Source: Paracoccaceae bacterium
Lineage (GTDB): Bacteria; Pseudomonadota; Alphaproteobacteria; Rhodobacterales; Rhodobacteraceae
DNA length: 64,000 nucleotides
Assembly (NCBI GenBank): GCA_020446815.1
Contig: JAGRDY010000015.1
Coordinates: forward strand, 55,167 to 119,166
Direction of reading: 5' to 3'
Part shown: positions 55,417 through 63,942 of the stretch, piece after piece
How the letters are laid out: every line of letters begins with the position of its first letter
Numbering within the stretch: position 1 is the stretch's first letter
Translations under genes and position numbers: made by a program
The notes under the pieces: generated by a model
Seen by the model: only the letters and a program-made list of their open reading frames with translations
Told to the model about the DNA's origin: nothing
The model's database searches: none

Positions 55417-55582
55417 CGCCAGATCCCGCCGCCGCTGCCGTGCCGTGTTGCGCCGAAGGTGAATCATGTTCTCGCAACCGCGTCGAGGGCCGGCTTCTTC
55501 AGCAGCCTGACAGAATTCACCGCCAGAGTTCGACGAACATTCTCGAATGGGCGCTCGCACCACCAGTCCCTTGGCACCCCGC

Positions 55583-56410
55583 TCAGATGCCGTCGCCGAC
55601 GAAGGCCTTTTCGACCACATATTCCAGCGGTTCCGAGTTCGCGCCCTCGTGCAGGCCGAACTTTTCCAGCACGGCCTTGACGTCATGGTTGAAGGCCAGC
55701 GACCCGCAGACCATCGCGCGGTCTTCTGCGGCACCCATCGGCGGCAGGCCGAGGTCGGCAAAGATCTTGCCGCTGGTGAGGTTGTCCGTGATGCGGCCCA
55801 TGCGCGGGCTGTCTTCGCGCGTGGTGGTCGGATAGTAAAGCAGCTTGCCCTCGACCATCTCGCCGATCAGCGGATCGTCCCTCAGCCCTTCCACCAGTTG
55901 GCGGCCGTATTCCAGCTCGGCCACCGTGCGGCATGTATGCATCATGATGACCTGGTCGTATTTCTCATAGGTCTCGGGGTCGCGCATCAGGCTGGCGAAA
56001 GGCGCGATCCCGGTGCCGGTGGCCAAAAACCAGATCCGGCGGCCCGGCAGCAGCGCGTCATGGACCAGCGTACCCACGGGTTTAGGCCTCAGGATGATCT
56101 GGTCGCCGACCTTGATGTGTTGCAGGCGCGACGTCAGAGGCCCGTCGGGCACTTTGATCGAGTAGAACTCGAGTTCCTCGTCCCACGACGGCGAGGCGAT
56201 CGAATAAGCGCGCAGCAGGGGCTTGCCGCGGTCGTCCAGCAGCCCGATCATCACGAACTCGCCCGAACGGAAGCGCAGGGTCTTGGGACGCGTCACCCGA
56301 AAGGAAAACAGCCGGTCCGTCCAGTGACGCACAAAGGTCACCGTCTGGGCGTCGGGGAGGACGGGGACCGGAGCCATGGCAACGGCGCCGAAATGGATGT
56401 GCTCAGTCAT
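55583..56410 (-). CDS. fpr: Ferredoxin-NADP(+) reductase
   Basis: A 275-aa FAD enzyme of the bacterial Fpr subclass. RAYSIASPS binds FAD and GTGIAPFASLMRDPETY binds NADP(H); the C-terminal region continues to VEKAFVGDGI, matching the family's VEKAFV end. It passes electrons from NADPH to the ferredoxin encoded just before it (TGATG overlap), and so to the PreA-like reductase. The ATG at 56410 is used; one codon before it is TTG in the same frame. It is the last gene of the operon. Confidence 0.93.
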   Translation of the reverse strand: MTEHIHFGAVAMAPVPVLPDAQTVTFVRHWTDRLFSFRVTRPKTLRFRSGEFVMIGLLDDRGKPLLRAYSIASPSWDEELEFYSIKVPDGPLTSRLQHIKVGDQIILRPKPVGTLVHDALLPGRRIWFLATGTGIAPFASLMRDPETYEKYDQVIMMHTCRTVAELEYGRQLVEGLRDDPLIGEMVEGKLLYYPTTTREDSPRMGRITDNLTSGKIFADLGLPPMGAAEDRAMVCGSLAFNHDVKAVLEKFGLHEGANSEPLEYVVEKAFVGDGI

Positions 56411-56787
56411 CAAATTCTTCCTTCCGTTGCCGGCTGACCGATGTGGGCCGCAAGCCCCACACCGCCCGGACGAGGATCAAGGAGGGCCAGCTTGCCCGAT
56501 TTCGCGTTCCACAGTTCCGCATCCGGGGGTGGAACGCCCCGGCTGGTAATCACGGGCCATATCTCGGCATAGCGCCGGTTGAGCGCAACCCAATCCTCGT
56601 AGTCGCCCGCATCGTCGGCGAAGATCGCGTCGGCCGGGCATTCCGGCTGGCACACCCCGCAATCGATGCATTCGTCGGGATGGATCACCAGGAAGTTCTC
56701 GCCCTCATAGAAGCAATCCACCGGGCAGACCGTGACGCAGTCCATGTATTTGCATTTGATGCAATTTTCCGTGACGACGAATGTCAT
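56410..56787 (-). CDS. fdxA: Ferredoxin, 7Fe/8Fe type (FdxA-like)
   Basis: A 125-aa bacterial ferredoxin. [21 protein letters not shown] and [16 protein letters not shown] carry Cys for [3Fe-4S]/[4Fe-4S] clusters. The C-terminal tail beyond about residue 75 ([10 protein letters not shown], then Pro- and Gly-rich) is longer than in the usual 107-aa protein. It is expressed between the PreA-like gene and fpr, a likely three-component electron chain: NADPH, Fpr, ferredoxin, PreA-like. Confidence 0.93.
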   Translation of the reverse strand: MTFVVTENCIKCKYMDCVTVCPVDCFYEGENFLVIHPDECIDCGVCQPECPADAIFADDAGDYEDWVALNRRYAEIWPVITSRGVPPPDAELWNAKSGKLALLDPRPGGVGLAAHIGQPATEGRI

Positions 56788-56816
56788 GTCAGTTCCTTTC
56801 CGGTATCGGCTGTGCG

Positions 56817-58049
56817 CTATTCGGCGGCAACGCGACTTTCGCGCTCGGCCTTGGGCACCATCCTGATCGCATCGAAGGGGCACACGTTGTAACAAAGCTC
56901 GCATCCGATGCACTTGTCTGGCGTCGTGATGACCTTGTCTTCGCCGAAGAACAGCGAGTCGTAAAAGCACATGCGGATGCAGATATCGCAGGTCGGATAC
57001 TTGCACTTCGCGCTGTCGATCTCACAGTAAAGTGGCTCCATCGATACCATTTCGGCGGGGGTCTTCAGCGCTCGCTTCGAGGCAATGCCGTGGATCGCCG
57101 CGAGGTCGGGATAGGCGTTCTCGTCTAGGAAGCGTGCCATGCCGTCGACCACCTTCGGCAACCACTCGACCCCTTTGAGCATCAGCACCGAGCCGACCTG
57201 CATCACCTTGGCGCCCGACATGATGAACTCGATCGCGTCGCGCGCATCAAAGATACCGTTGGAGCCGGAAATCTCGCAGCCGAACTTGTCGTAGATTTCA
57301 TTGACCCAGCGCTGGGTGATATATTTGACCCAGGGTCCGCCGACGCCTGCCGGCCCGCCGATATAGGGCTCGGCCTTGTCGATATCGACGGCGAAGCCGA
57401 CGAAGCGGCTGTTGACCGCGACCGAGGCAGCGCCGGCATCAAGCGCGGCCTTGGCGATCTCGGTAATGCGGTTCGACTCCGGGGTCAGCTTGACCATGAC
57501 CGGAATGTCCACGGCATCGACAATCTGGCGGGTGACTTCGGCAGTCACCTTCGGATCCTGCGCCAGCCAGACACCCTCGGCACCGCCGGCCAGTTCGGTC
57601 GGGTGCGGGCACTGGTAGTTGACCTCGAGCATCGGGATGCCGCAATCCTCGACCATGCGCGCCAACCCACGCCAGCCCGCCACGGTGCCCGAGGTGATGT
57701 TACCGATGATGTGCGAGCCGTTCGCCGCCGCATAGGCCTGGGTTTCCTTCAGGTAGGAAATCCAGTCCTGCTCCGGTTCGGTGACATAGCCCGAGCGGCT
57801 GTAGAACACGAACGAGCGCGGCACCTTGCCGCGGATCAGCGTGCCCTTGTCGTTGAGGATCGCGTATTTCGAGTTCTCGGTCAGCTTGCGCATTCCCGGG
57901 ATGTCGCCAATGGTCTTGGTGATGACCGCGGCTGCGCCGTGGTCGATGCACTTCTTGATGTTCTCGACGCTGTTGCTGGGCTCGGCCGAGGCGACGATGA
58001 TTGGGTTCTTCAGCTTCAGGCCGCAGAATTCGACACTTATATCCGCCAT
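56817..58049 (-). CDS. PreA-like dihydropyrimidine dehydrogenase/dihydroorotate dehydrogenase-family flavoprotein with Fe-S domain
   Basis: A 410-aa protein. N-terminal FMN TIM barrel begins [19 protein letters not shown], with NYQCPHP (active-site Cys loop), VMVKLTPES and [15 protein letters not shown]. The C-terminal (about 335-400) has [17 protein letters not shown] and [16 protein letters not shown] for two [4Fe-4S] clusters. Such proteins reduce or oxidise a ring double bond. The partner PreT is missing; ferredoxin and Fpr take that place. GGAGGAG precedes the ATG. The gene is divergent from a LysR gene, with operator motif between. Pyrimidine use is not supported by neighbours. Confidence 0.85.
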   Translation of the reverse strand: MADISVEFCGLKLKNPIIVASAEPSNSVENIKKCIDHGAAAVITKTIGDIPGMRKLTENSKYAILNDKGTLIRGKVPRSFVFYSRSGYVTEPEQDWISYLKETQAYAAANGSHIIGNITSGTVAGWRGLARMVEDCGIPMLEVNYQCPHPTELAGGAEGVWLAQDPKVTAEVTRQIVDAVDIPVMVKLTPESNRITEIAKAALDAGAASVAVNSRFVGFAVDIDKAEPYIGGPAGVGGPWVKYITQRWVNEIYDKFGCEISGSNGIFDARDAIEFIMSGAKVMQVGSVLMLKGVEWLPKVVDGMARFLDENAYPDLAAIHGIASKRALKTPAEMVSMEPLYCEIDSAKCKYPTCDICIRMCFYDSLFFGEDKVITTPDKCIGCELCYNVCPFDAIRMVPKAERESRVAAE

Positions 58050-58133
58050 GGCTTGCTCCTCCGGGCTCGTGTGGTGCCTGTTGGTGGGAGCATCGCAGCC
58101 TGACCCTTGATTTGTGAAATGCAAAGGTCTACG

Positions 58134-58158
58134 ATATTAATCTGTTTTAATAATCAAT
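58134..58158. promoter_or_regulatory. LysR operator candidate, copy 1 (ATTA-N11-TAAT)
   Basis: ATTA (58136-58139), 11 bases, TAAT (58151-58154): the classic LysR T-N11-A pattern. It lies between the PreA-like gene (85 bases away) and the LysR start (15 bases after). The 25-base element matches copy 2 at 59109-59133 at 20 positions. Confidence 0.65.
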
Positions 58159-58172
58159 TTGTAGAACGAACG

Positions 58173-59096
58173 ATGAAGTCAGCAATAAACCTTCGTCACC
58201 TTCGGGCCTTTGCTGCAGTGGCCCGAGACGCGAGCTTCACCCGTGCCGCCGAAAGACTTTTACTGTCGCAGTCGGCGCTGACGGTTACCGTGCGCCAGCT
58301 CGAGGACCATCTCGGCGTCGCGCTCTTCAACCGCACCACGCGGCAGGTGGCCCTGACCGTCGACGGCGAGACCCTGCTGGTCGCCGCAGAACGGATCATC
58401 GGCGATTTCGAGCGCGCCCTCGCGGATGTCTCCGCGACCGCCCGGCAGCGCCGGGGGCGGGTGCCGATCGCGGTGCTGCCCTCGCTGGCGACGCGGCTGA
58501 TGCCGGCGCTTGTGCGGGGGTTCCACGAAGCCTATCCCGACATCCGGATCACGCTGCGCGACGACAACGGCCGGGGGGTTCACCGGCAGGTGCTGGATCG
58601 TGACGTCGAACTCGGCATCTGCAATGTCTGGCGCGACTATCCCGAACTGGAATTCACGCCCCTCACTTCCGACCGCTTCGGCCTCGTCTGCCGCCGCGAC
58701 GACCCGCTGGCGCGCGAGGATGGCCCCTACAACTGGGCCGGCATCGACCAGGGGCGGCTCTTCATCATGGCCGCCGATACCGGGTTTTACACGGCGCTGC
58801 ATGACACGCCGGAATTCGTCGAACGCTGCCCGACCCCGGCCGGCGAGGTGCTGGTGATGGTGACCATGCTCGACATGGTGCGCGCCGGGCTGGGAATCAC
58901 GCTGTTGCCGGAACTGGCGCGGCCGGCGGCGGTGGAATCGGAGCTGGTCTTTCGCCGGTTGACCAATCCGGTCGTCTACCGGCATCTCTGCCTGATCCGC
59001 CGGCGCAACGAGGCCCTGTCTCAGGGCGCACGCCGTGTCTGGGACTATATCCGCGCCCAGATCCCGCGCGAGGTTGAACTGACAGCGGCACCGTGA
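58173..59096 (+). CDS. LysR-family transcriptional regulator
   Basis: A 307-aa LysR regulator. The DNA-binding domain is LRHLRAFAAVARDASFTRAA onward with LSQSALTVTVRQLEDHLG; the effector domain includes RGRVPIAVLPSLATRLMP and a C-terminal RRRNEALSQGARRVWDY typical of CbbR/CynR-like members. The ATG at 58173 was chosen since homology starts there; an in-frame start 22 codons earlier would lie in the operator. It is divergent from preA-fdx-fpr, and 147 bases before the ridA operon. Copies of its probable operator lie on both sides. Confidence 0.92.
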   Translation: MKSAINLRHLRAFAAVARDASFTRAAERLLLSQSALTVTVRQLEDHLGVALFNRTTRQVALTVDGETLLVAAERIIGDFERALADVSATARQRRGRVPIAVLPSLATRLMPALVRGFHEAYPDIRITLRDDNGRGVHRQVLDRDVELGICNVWRDYPELEFTPLTSDRFGLVCRRDDPLAREDGPYNWAGIDQGRLFIMAADTGFYTALHDTPEFVERCPTPAGEVLVMVTMLDMVRAGLGITLLPELARPAAVESELVFRRLTNPVVYRHLCLIRRRNEALSQGARRVWDYIRAQIPREVELTAAP

Positions 59097-59108
59097 GGCC
59101 CAAGCTTC

Positions 59109-59133
59109 ATATTAATTCGTATCACTAATCAAT
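59109..59133. promoter_or_regulatory. LysR operator candidate, copy 2 (ATTA-N11-TAAT)
   Basis: ATTA (59111-59114), 11 bases, TAAT (59126-59129), 110 bases before ridA. The surrounding 25 bases share 20 with copy 1. It lies in the 146-base space between the LysR gene and ridA and is a likely activator site for the ridA-proXWV operon. Confidence 0.65.
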
Positions 59134-59242
59134 CAATGTTTCCTTTGAATTTGTCGGAATAATCATACGTACCCTATCATCGTCCCCAAGCCCTGAGTGG
59201 CGGTAGACGCCGCCGTACGGGAAGCTGGCAGAGGGGATCAGA

Positions 59243-59710
59243 ATGGCCGGAACGATTGATGCGCGCCTTGCGGAACTGGGGATCAGCCTGCCCGAGCCGC
59301 CGGTCCCGGTGGCGAGTTATCAGCCCTATGTGGTGAGCGGCAACCAGGTGGTGATTGCCGGGCAGGTGACCTTCCGGGACGGCAAGCTCGCGCATGTCGG
59401 CCGTATCGGCGAGACGGTTTCGGTCGAGGAAGCCGAGACCGCGACGCGGCTCTGTGCGCTCAATGTCCTTGCCCAGCTTCGCGCCGCCTGCGGTGGCGAC
59501 CTCGACCGCGTCCGCAAGGTCGTGCGTCTCAACGCCTTCTTCAACTGCACGCCGGAATTCCTCGACCATCCGCGGGTGATGAACGCCGCCTCGGACCTGA
59601 TGGCCGAGATCTTCGGCGAAGACGGACGCCACACGCGGGTCGGGGTCGGCGTCAACTCGCTGCCGCTCAACGTGCCGGTCGAACTCGACGGCACCTTCGA
59701 GATCACATGA
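59243..59710 (+). CDS. ridA: RidA-family (YjgF/YER057c/UK114) protein
   Basis: A 155-aa RidA-family protein, a trimeric enamine/imine deaminase family. VVIAGQVTFRDGKLAHVGRI and RLNAFFNCTPEF are typical; VGVNSLPLNVPVELDGTFEI is the C-terminal motif. The catalytic Arg of canonical RidA, in the VGVxxLPxGxxVEI(x)xxAV region, seems to lie earlier or is missing, so this resembles the YjgF-like (Rid2-Rid7) subfamilies. It could hydrolyse a reactive imine made in the pathway. It begins an operon with the EthD-like and proXWV genes. Confidence 0.9.
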   Translation: MAGTIDARLAELGISLPEPPVPVASYQPYVVSGNQVVIAGQVTFRDGKLAHVGRIGETVSVEEAETATRLCALNVLAQLRAACGGDLDRVRKVVRLNAFFNCTPEFLDHPRVMNAASDLMAEIFGEDGRHTRVGVGVNSLPLNVPVELDGTFEIT

Positions 59711-59732
59711 CCGGACAAGGAGAGGAAAATCC

Positions 59733-60068
59733 GTGCTCAAGCTCTGCGCATATTACGAGGGCGACGTTGCCGAGGCCGACCGCCAGCGCTTCGACGACTA
59801 CGTCCGGGACGTCCACATGCCATTGGTGGCGCGCTATCCCGGACTGAAATCGCTGCGCTATCAGAAAGGCGTGGCCTGGAACGGCACGGCCCCGGACTAC
59901 TACCACGCCTTCGAGCTCGGCTTCGAAAACCGCGCCGACTTCGACCGCGCGATGGCATCGGAGATCCGGCAGACAGCACGCGAGGATGTTGGCAACTTCC
60001 TTCCCCTGTTCCGGGGCAAGGTGCGCCATGTTCTCTACGAGACCGACGAAATCCCGGTACGGGGATGA
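59733..60068 (+). CDS. EthD-domain small protein
   Basis: A 111-aa dimeric alpha/beta barrel protein of the EthD family. DDYVRDVHMPLVARYPGLKSL carries the family's HxPLxxxxPG motif; FELGFENRADFDRAMASEI fits the second half. These small proteins bind or degrade small molecules, sometimes lactones or quinones; EthD is required in ether degradation without a known reaction. Start is GTG with GGAGAGG upstream. No catalytic role can be fixed from sequence. Confidence 0.85.
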   Translation: MLKLCAYYEGDVAEADRQRFDDYVRDVHMPLVARYPGLKSLRYQKGVAWNGTAPDYYHAFELGFENRADFDRAMASEIRQTAREDVGNFLPLFRGKVRHVLYETDEIPVRG

Positions 60069-60149
60069 GGATCGCTGGCCCCGCGCGGCCGGCCTGACGG
60101 CGGCGGCAAGCCGCGGCAAACGTGACGACAACACCAATGGGAGGATAAG

Positions 60150-61154
60150 ATGGATTTCAAACTTACCGTCGCCGGCACCGCTTTGGCCGCCTTCGGCATG
60201 GTGCATGGCGATGCCGCCCTTGGCGCCGGCTGCGGCACGGCGGGGGCGGTGACGATTGCCGAAATGACCTGGCTTTCGGCATCGACGCTCGCCTATGTGA
60301 CCCAGCACATCCTGAAGGATGGCTACGGTTGCGATGCGCAGATCGTTCCGGGCGACACGGTGCCGACGGCGACCTCGATGTTGACGCGGTCCGAGCCCAC
60401 GATCGCGCCCGAACTCTGGGTCTCGACGGTGCAGGCAGCCTGGGACCAGATGCAGGAAAAGGGCAACGTCTACAAGGCCTCCGACGTCTTCGCCTCGGGG
60501 GGAGAGGACGGGTTCTGGGTTCCCGACTATGTTCTGGCAGAACATCCCGAGATCAAGACGATCGAGGATCTGAAAGCAAACTGGAAGGTCTTCGAGGATG
60601 CTTCGAACCCCGGCGTGGGCCGCATCTACAATGGTCCGCCGGGCTGGGCGAGCGAGGTGATCATCACCAACTACTACAAGGCACTCGGCCTTGAAGACAC
60701 CTACGAACTGTTCTCGCCGGGTTCGGGCGAGAACCTGAAGGCCTCGATCGCCCGGCAGGTGGCACGCAAGCAGCCATGGGTCGGTTATTACTGGAGTCCG
60801 TCGGATGTGGTGGGCAAATACCACATGGTCCGGCTCGGCACGCCCGAGGTCGACCGGGCAAAGTTTACCTGCATGACGGATGCCAACTGCGCCGATCCGC
60901 AGGTAACCGGCTGGCCCGCTGGCGAAGTGGCGGTGGCGGTTGTCGCGAAGCTTAAGCAGGACGCCCCCGACGTGGCCGAGTTCCTGTCGAAGTTCCAGGT
61001 GAAAAACGACGAGATCTCGACCGTGCTGGCCTGGGGTGACGACAACGGTGCGACGTCCGAGGAAACGGCGGTGCATTTCCTGAAGGACTATCCGCAGGTC
61101 TGGACCACCTGGGTGCCCGCCGATGTCGCCGAAAGGGTGAAGGCCGGGCTCTGA
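60150..61154 (+). CDS. proX: Glycine-betaine/proline-type ABC transporter substrate-binding protein
   Basis: A 334-aa OpuAC/ProX-family binding protein. A signal peptide (VAGTALAAFGMVHGDAALGA) precedes the mature domain, which starts AVTIAEMTWLSASTLAYVTQ. Trp and Tyr residues in TIAPELWVST and PWVGYYWSPSDV form the usual aromatic box for quaternary ammonium groups. The stem-loop after it may stabilise its message. Betaines are the likely ligand class; which one is unknown. The absence of osmotic genes and the company of ridA and EthD suggest catabolic uptake. Confidence 0.9.
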   Translation: MDFKLTVAGTALAAFGMVHGDAALGAGCGTAGAVTIAEMTWLSASTLAYVTQHILKDGYGCDAQIVPGDTVPTATSMLTRSEPTIAPELWVSTVQAAWDQMQEKGNVYKASDVFASGGEDGFWVPDYVLAEHPEIKTIEDLKANWKVFEDASNPGVGRIYNGPPGWASEVIITNYYKALGLEDTYELFSPGSGENLKASIARQVARKQPWVGYYWSPSDVVGKYHMVRLGTPEVDRAKFTCMTDANCADPQVTGWPAGEVAVAVVAKLKQDAPDVAEFLSKFQVKNDEISTVLAWGDDNGATSEETAVHFLKDYPQVWTTWVPADVAERVKAGL

Positions 61155-61166
61155 TCAGGATCAGGT

Positions 61167-61196
61167 GCCTTTCCGCGGCCCCGGCCGCGGAAAGGC
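61167..61196 (+). other. Strong stem-loop between proX and proW
   Basis: GCCTTTCCGCGGCC and GGCCGCGGAAAGGC pair perfectly over 14 bases around a 2-base loop (or 12 pairs with a larger loop). No T-run follows; the proW ribosome site is about 20 bases after. It resembles the hairpin after livJ and fits differential expression of binding protein over permease. Confidence 0.6.
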
Positions 61197-61221
61197 AACT
61201 TCCGACAGAAAGGATACGCTC

Positions 61222-62094
61222 ATGAAATCCGGTTTCCCGCCATTATGGGACAGCCGCAGCTTCGGCCAGGCACTCGATGCGGCGTTCAACGCGCTGGTTG
61301 CCGCCTGGGGCGAGACGCTCGAATGGTTCTTCCTGCCGGTCCTGCGCCTGCTGCGCCTGATGGAACAGGGGTTGCAGGCGCTGCCCTGGTGGGTGGTGCT
61401 GGCCGCGCTGATGGGCCTCACGTTCTGGGCTTCGCGCAACTGGCGGACCACGGCACTGGTCGGGGTGCTGACGGTGGCGCTCGGGCTTCTCGGCATCTGG
61501 AACGACGCCATGGCGACAATCGCTCTCATGGTGGTCGCCACCGTCCTGTCGATCGCGCTCGGTGTGCCGCTCGGGATCCTGATGTCGCGTTCGGACCGGT
61601 TGCGCACCGTCGCCATGCCGGTTCTCGACATCATGCAGACGATGCCGATCTTCGTTTACCTGATCCCCTTCGTGATGCTGTTCGGGCCGGGCAAGATCCC
61701 CGCACTTCTGGCGACGATCGTCTTTGCCGTGCCGCCGGCGGTGCGGCTGACCGACCTTGGCATCCGGCAGGTCGACCCCGAAATCCTCGAGGCATCGCGT
61801 GCCTTCGGCGCCTCGCCGCACCAGCAGCTGTTGTCGGTGCAACTGCCACTGGCGCTGCCCTCGGTGTTGGCCGGGATCAACCAGACCACGATGATGGCAC
61901 TGTCGATGGTCGTGATCGCCTCGATGATCGGGGCGGGGGGACTTGGCTATCAGGTTCTGCAGGGCATCCAACGGCTCGAGGTTAGCCGTGGCCTGATGGC
62001 GGGGCTTGGCATCGTGTTCCTGGCCGTCATCTTTGACCGCATCGCACAGGCGCTTGGCCGGCGCATGCAGGCAAATCTGCATCAGGAGGGTTGA
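61222..62094 (+). CDS. proW: Glycine-betaine/proline-type ABC transporter permease
   Basis: A 290-aa permease. EASRAFGASPHQQLLSVQLP is the EAA loop; VLDIMQTMPIFVYLIPFVML and MMALSMVVIASMIGAGGLG are typical of ProW/OpuAB. The start at 61222 has AAAGGA before it; a longer in-frame start lies in the stem-loop and is rejected. It ends exactly where the ATPase gene begins. Roughly six to seven membrane spans. Confidence 0.94.
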   Translation: MKSGFPPLWDSRSFGQALDAAFNALVAAWGETLEWFFLPVLRLLRLMEQGLQALPWWVVLAALMGLTFWASRNWRTTALVGVLTVALGLLGIWNDAMATIALMVVATVLSIALGVPLGILMSRSDRLRTVAMPVLDIMQTMPIFVYLIPFVMLFGPGKIPALLATIVFAVPPAVRLTDLGIRQVDPEILEASRAFGASPHQQLLSVQLPLALPSVLAGINQTTMMALSMVVIASMIGAGGLGYQVLQGIQRLEVSRGLMAGLGIVFLAVIFDRIAQALGRRMQANLHQEG

Positions 62095-63111
62095 ATGGCC
62101 GATCCCGGGATCCGCGTCGAAGGCATTTCAAAGATCTTCGGCAAGACGCCGGCGAAGGCCCTTGACCTTGTGCGCTCAGGGATGGGCAAGGCAGAGTTAC
62201 TGAAAACGACCGGTCATGTCATTGGCCTGCATGACATCAACCTGACGATCGGAGCGGGCGAAATCTTCGTCATCATGGGCCTGTCCGGGTCCGGAAAGTC
62301 GACGCTGATCCGCCACTTCAACCGGCTGATCGAGCCGACAGCCGGGCGCATCCTGGTCGATGGCGAGGATATCCTGCACCTTGACGAGCCCGCCCTGCGC
62401 CACTTCCGCCGCCGGAAGATCGCCATGGTCTTCCAGCGGTTCGGGCTCCTGCCCCACCGCAATGTGCTCGACAACGCAATGTATGGCCTTCGTATTGACG
62501 GGGTAGCGCGGCGCGAGGCTGAGCAGCGGGCGCTCGAACAGCTGGCGCTGGTCGGGCTCGAGGGGTTCGAGAGCCGCTTCCCGGCCCAGCTCTCGGGCGG
62601 GATGCAGCAGCGGGTGGGGCTGGCCCGGGCGCTGGCGACGGATGCCGGGATCCTCCTGATGGACGAAGCCTTCTCTGCCCTTGATCCGCTGATCCGCCAC
62701 GACATGCAACTCCAGCTGAAGAGCCTGCAGTCGAAACTTCACAAGACCATCATCTTCATCACGCACGATCTCGACGAGGCGCTTCTTCTTGGCGACCACA
62801 TCGCGATCCTGCGGGATGGATCGGTGCGGCAGGCCGGGACCGGGGCCGAGATCCTGACAAGGCCGGCCGACGAATACGTGGCCCGCTTCGTCCAGGACGT
62901 GAACCGTGCCCGCATCCTGACCTGCGGCCAGCTGACTGATCGCACAATCCGCGTCGACACATCGGGCAGCGTCGATGCCAAGGCCCCCGTCGAAACCGCA
63001 TTTGCGGCCTTCGCCCAGGGCGATCAGGCCGTCGCTGTCGTCAATGGCAACGGCCAGCCGATCGGAGCGCTGACCTGGCAGCGCGTCATGCAGGCGCTCG
63101 CGGGCCGATGA
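62095..63111 (+). CDS. proV: Glycine-betaine/proline-type ABC transporter ATP-binding protein
   Basis: A 338-aa ATPase. Walker [21 protein letters not shown], signature [15 protein letters not shown], Walker [17 protein letters not shown]. The N-terminal region ([17 protein letters not shown]) matches ProV, and the C-terminal 60-70 residues replace the paired CBS domains with a single shortened module. This loss of osmosensing CBS domain supports a catabolic rather than osmoregulatory importer. It abuts proW without gap. Confidence 0.94.
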   Translation: MADPGIRVEGISKIFGKTPAKALDLVRSGMGKAELLKTTGHVIGLHDINLTIGAGEIFVIMGLSGSGKSTLIRHFNRLIEPTAGRILVDGEDILHLDEPALRHFRRRKIAMVFQRFGLLPHRNVLDNAMYGLRIDGVARREAEQRALEQLALVGLEGFESRFPAQLSGGMQQRVGLARALATDAGILLMDEAFSALDPLIRHDMQLQLKSLQSKLHKTIIFITHDLDEALLLGDHIAILRDGSVRQAGTGAEILTRPADEYVARFVQDVNRARILTCGQLTDRTIRVDTSGSVDAKAPVETAFAAFAQGDQAVAVVNGNGQPIGALTWQRVMQALAGR

Positions 63112-63173
63112 CCTGACACACGCGGTGGTTGCCCCCAACCAGCGGCATCGCAAATGCCATGTGGCGTTCCCCC

Positions 63174-63315
63174 GGTTTCGTGGCCGGTTGAAACTTCGCC
63201 TGCAGACTCAAGACACTCAGCGGCCTGACCACCCACGAATACATTTGCAAGGGCTGGATTTCAGAGCCGGATCGAATCAACCTTGACCCGATCCACCAAA
63301 TGCCGGGACTGAACA
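63174..63315 (+). pseudogene. IS481-type transposase C-terminal remnant
   Basis: Plus-strand reading gives FVAG-stop-NFACRLKTLSGL, then TTHEYICKGWISEPDRINL and DPIHQMPGLN, the C-terminal signature of IS481-family transposases. A TGA (63189-63191) replaces the usual Tyr codon. The rest of the gene is missing. The element fuses directly into integrase sequence. Confidence 0.7.
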
Positions 63316-63580
63316 GGGTAAGGGGCAGGGCCTCGTCCGGCTGGCGATCCCGATTGTTCCTGAATTTCAACGGATCATTGACGCCAGCACGACGGGCGAT
63401 CTGGCCATCCTTGTGAACGGCGACCGTCGGCCCTTCACGAATACCGGATTCGGCAACCTCTTCGGCAAGTGGTGCGACGACGCGGGCTTTCCGCACAGTT
63501 CCGTTCACGGGCTTCGCAAGGTCGCTGCCGCGCGGCTGGCGGAACTCGGATGCACCGAATTTGAGTTCAAGGACCGCTGC
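63302..63580 (+). pseudogene. Tyrosine recombinase/phage integrase fragment
   Basis: Reading KGQGLVRLAIPIVPEFQRII, then GRRPFTNTGFGNLF-like sequence (here GDRRPFTNTGFGNLFGKWCD) and HGLRKVAAARLAELG, which holds the second catalytic Arg box. The first Arg box and C-terminal Tyr are lost: upstream is transposase sequence, and after about 63575 the frame continues to 63742 without family resemblance. A remnant, not active. Confidence 0.65.
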
Positions 63581-63766
63581 CGGGCACCGGGCTTTCAGGG
63601 AAGTCACCCGCCTCTCGAATGCGGCCAGCCAGAGGGTGACGGTGCAAGTGGCTTCAACGAAGATCGGAGGCGGACGGAAATAGAACACAAGCGCCCCACT
63701 TTTTGCCCCCGTTCGACACGGCGGGACAGAATCTGGATCTAAGTAACTGATATTACGGAGGGAAAA

Positions 63767-63838
63767 ATGAAGTGGCAGTGGAGCCAGTCTCGGGCTAGCC
63801 GGTCTCGGGCTGGATTTCCCTGTTTTACAGGGAATTAA
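63767..63838 (+). other. Tiny open frame with a ribosome site (23 codons)
   Basis: MKWQWSQSRASRSRAGFPCF then TGN-stop, after GGAGGG. It contains a tandem GTCTCGGGCT repeat and runs into the TTCCCTG dyad. No family. It may be the 5' stump of a mobile-element gene; a chance frame is equally likely. Confidence 0.2.
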
Positions 63839-63942
63839 CAGGGAAATTCTTCAGATTTCGACATTCTGAGCAATTTTCTCTCCGAATCTTCAAGCTTTAT
63901 CAATGGGTTGCGAAAGAATTCCCTGCGCAAAAAAACAGGGAA
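63816..63942. repeat. TTCCCTG/CAGGGAA inverted and direct repeats
   Basis: Two TTCCCTG (63816-63822, 63919-63925) and three CAGGGAA copies (63828-63834, 63839-63845, 63936-63942), forming a dyad with 5-base spacer and another with 10-base spacer. The surrounding 63743-64000 is AT-richer than the genes to the left and shows no gene. It lies beside integrase and transposase fragments. Confidence 0.55.

Noticed and set aside
63086-63688. A 200-codon minus-strand frame opposite the integrase fragment.
   Set aside because: No recognisable family, and the plus strand explains the region as transposase and integrase relics.
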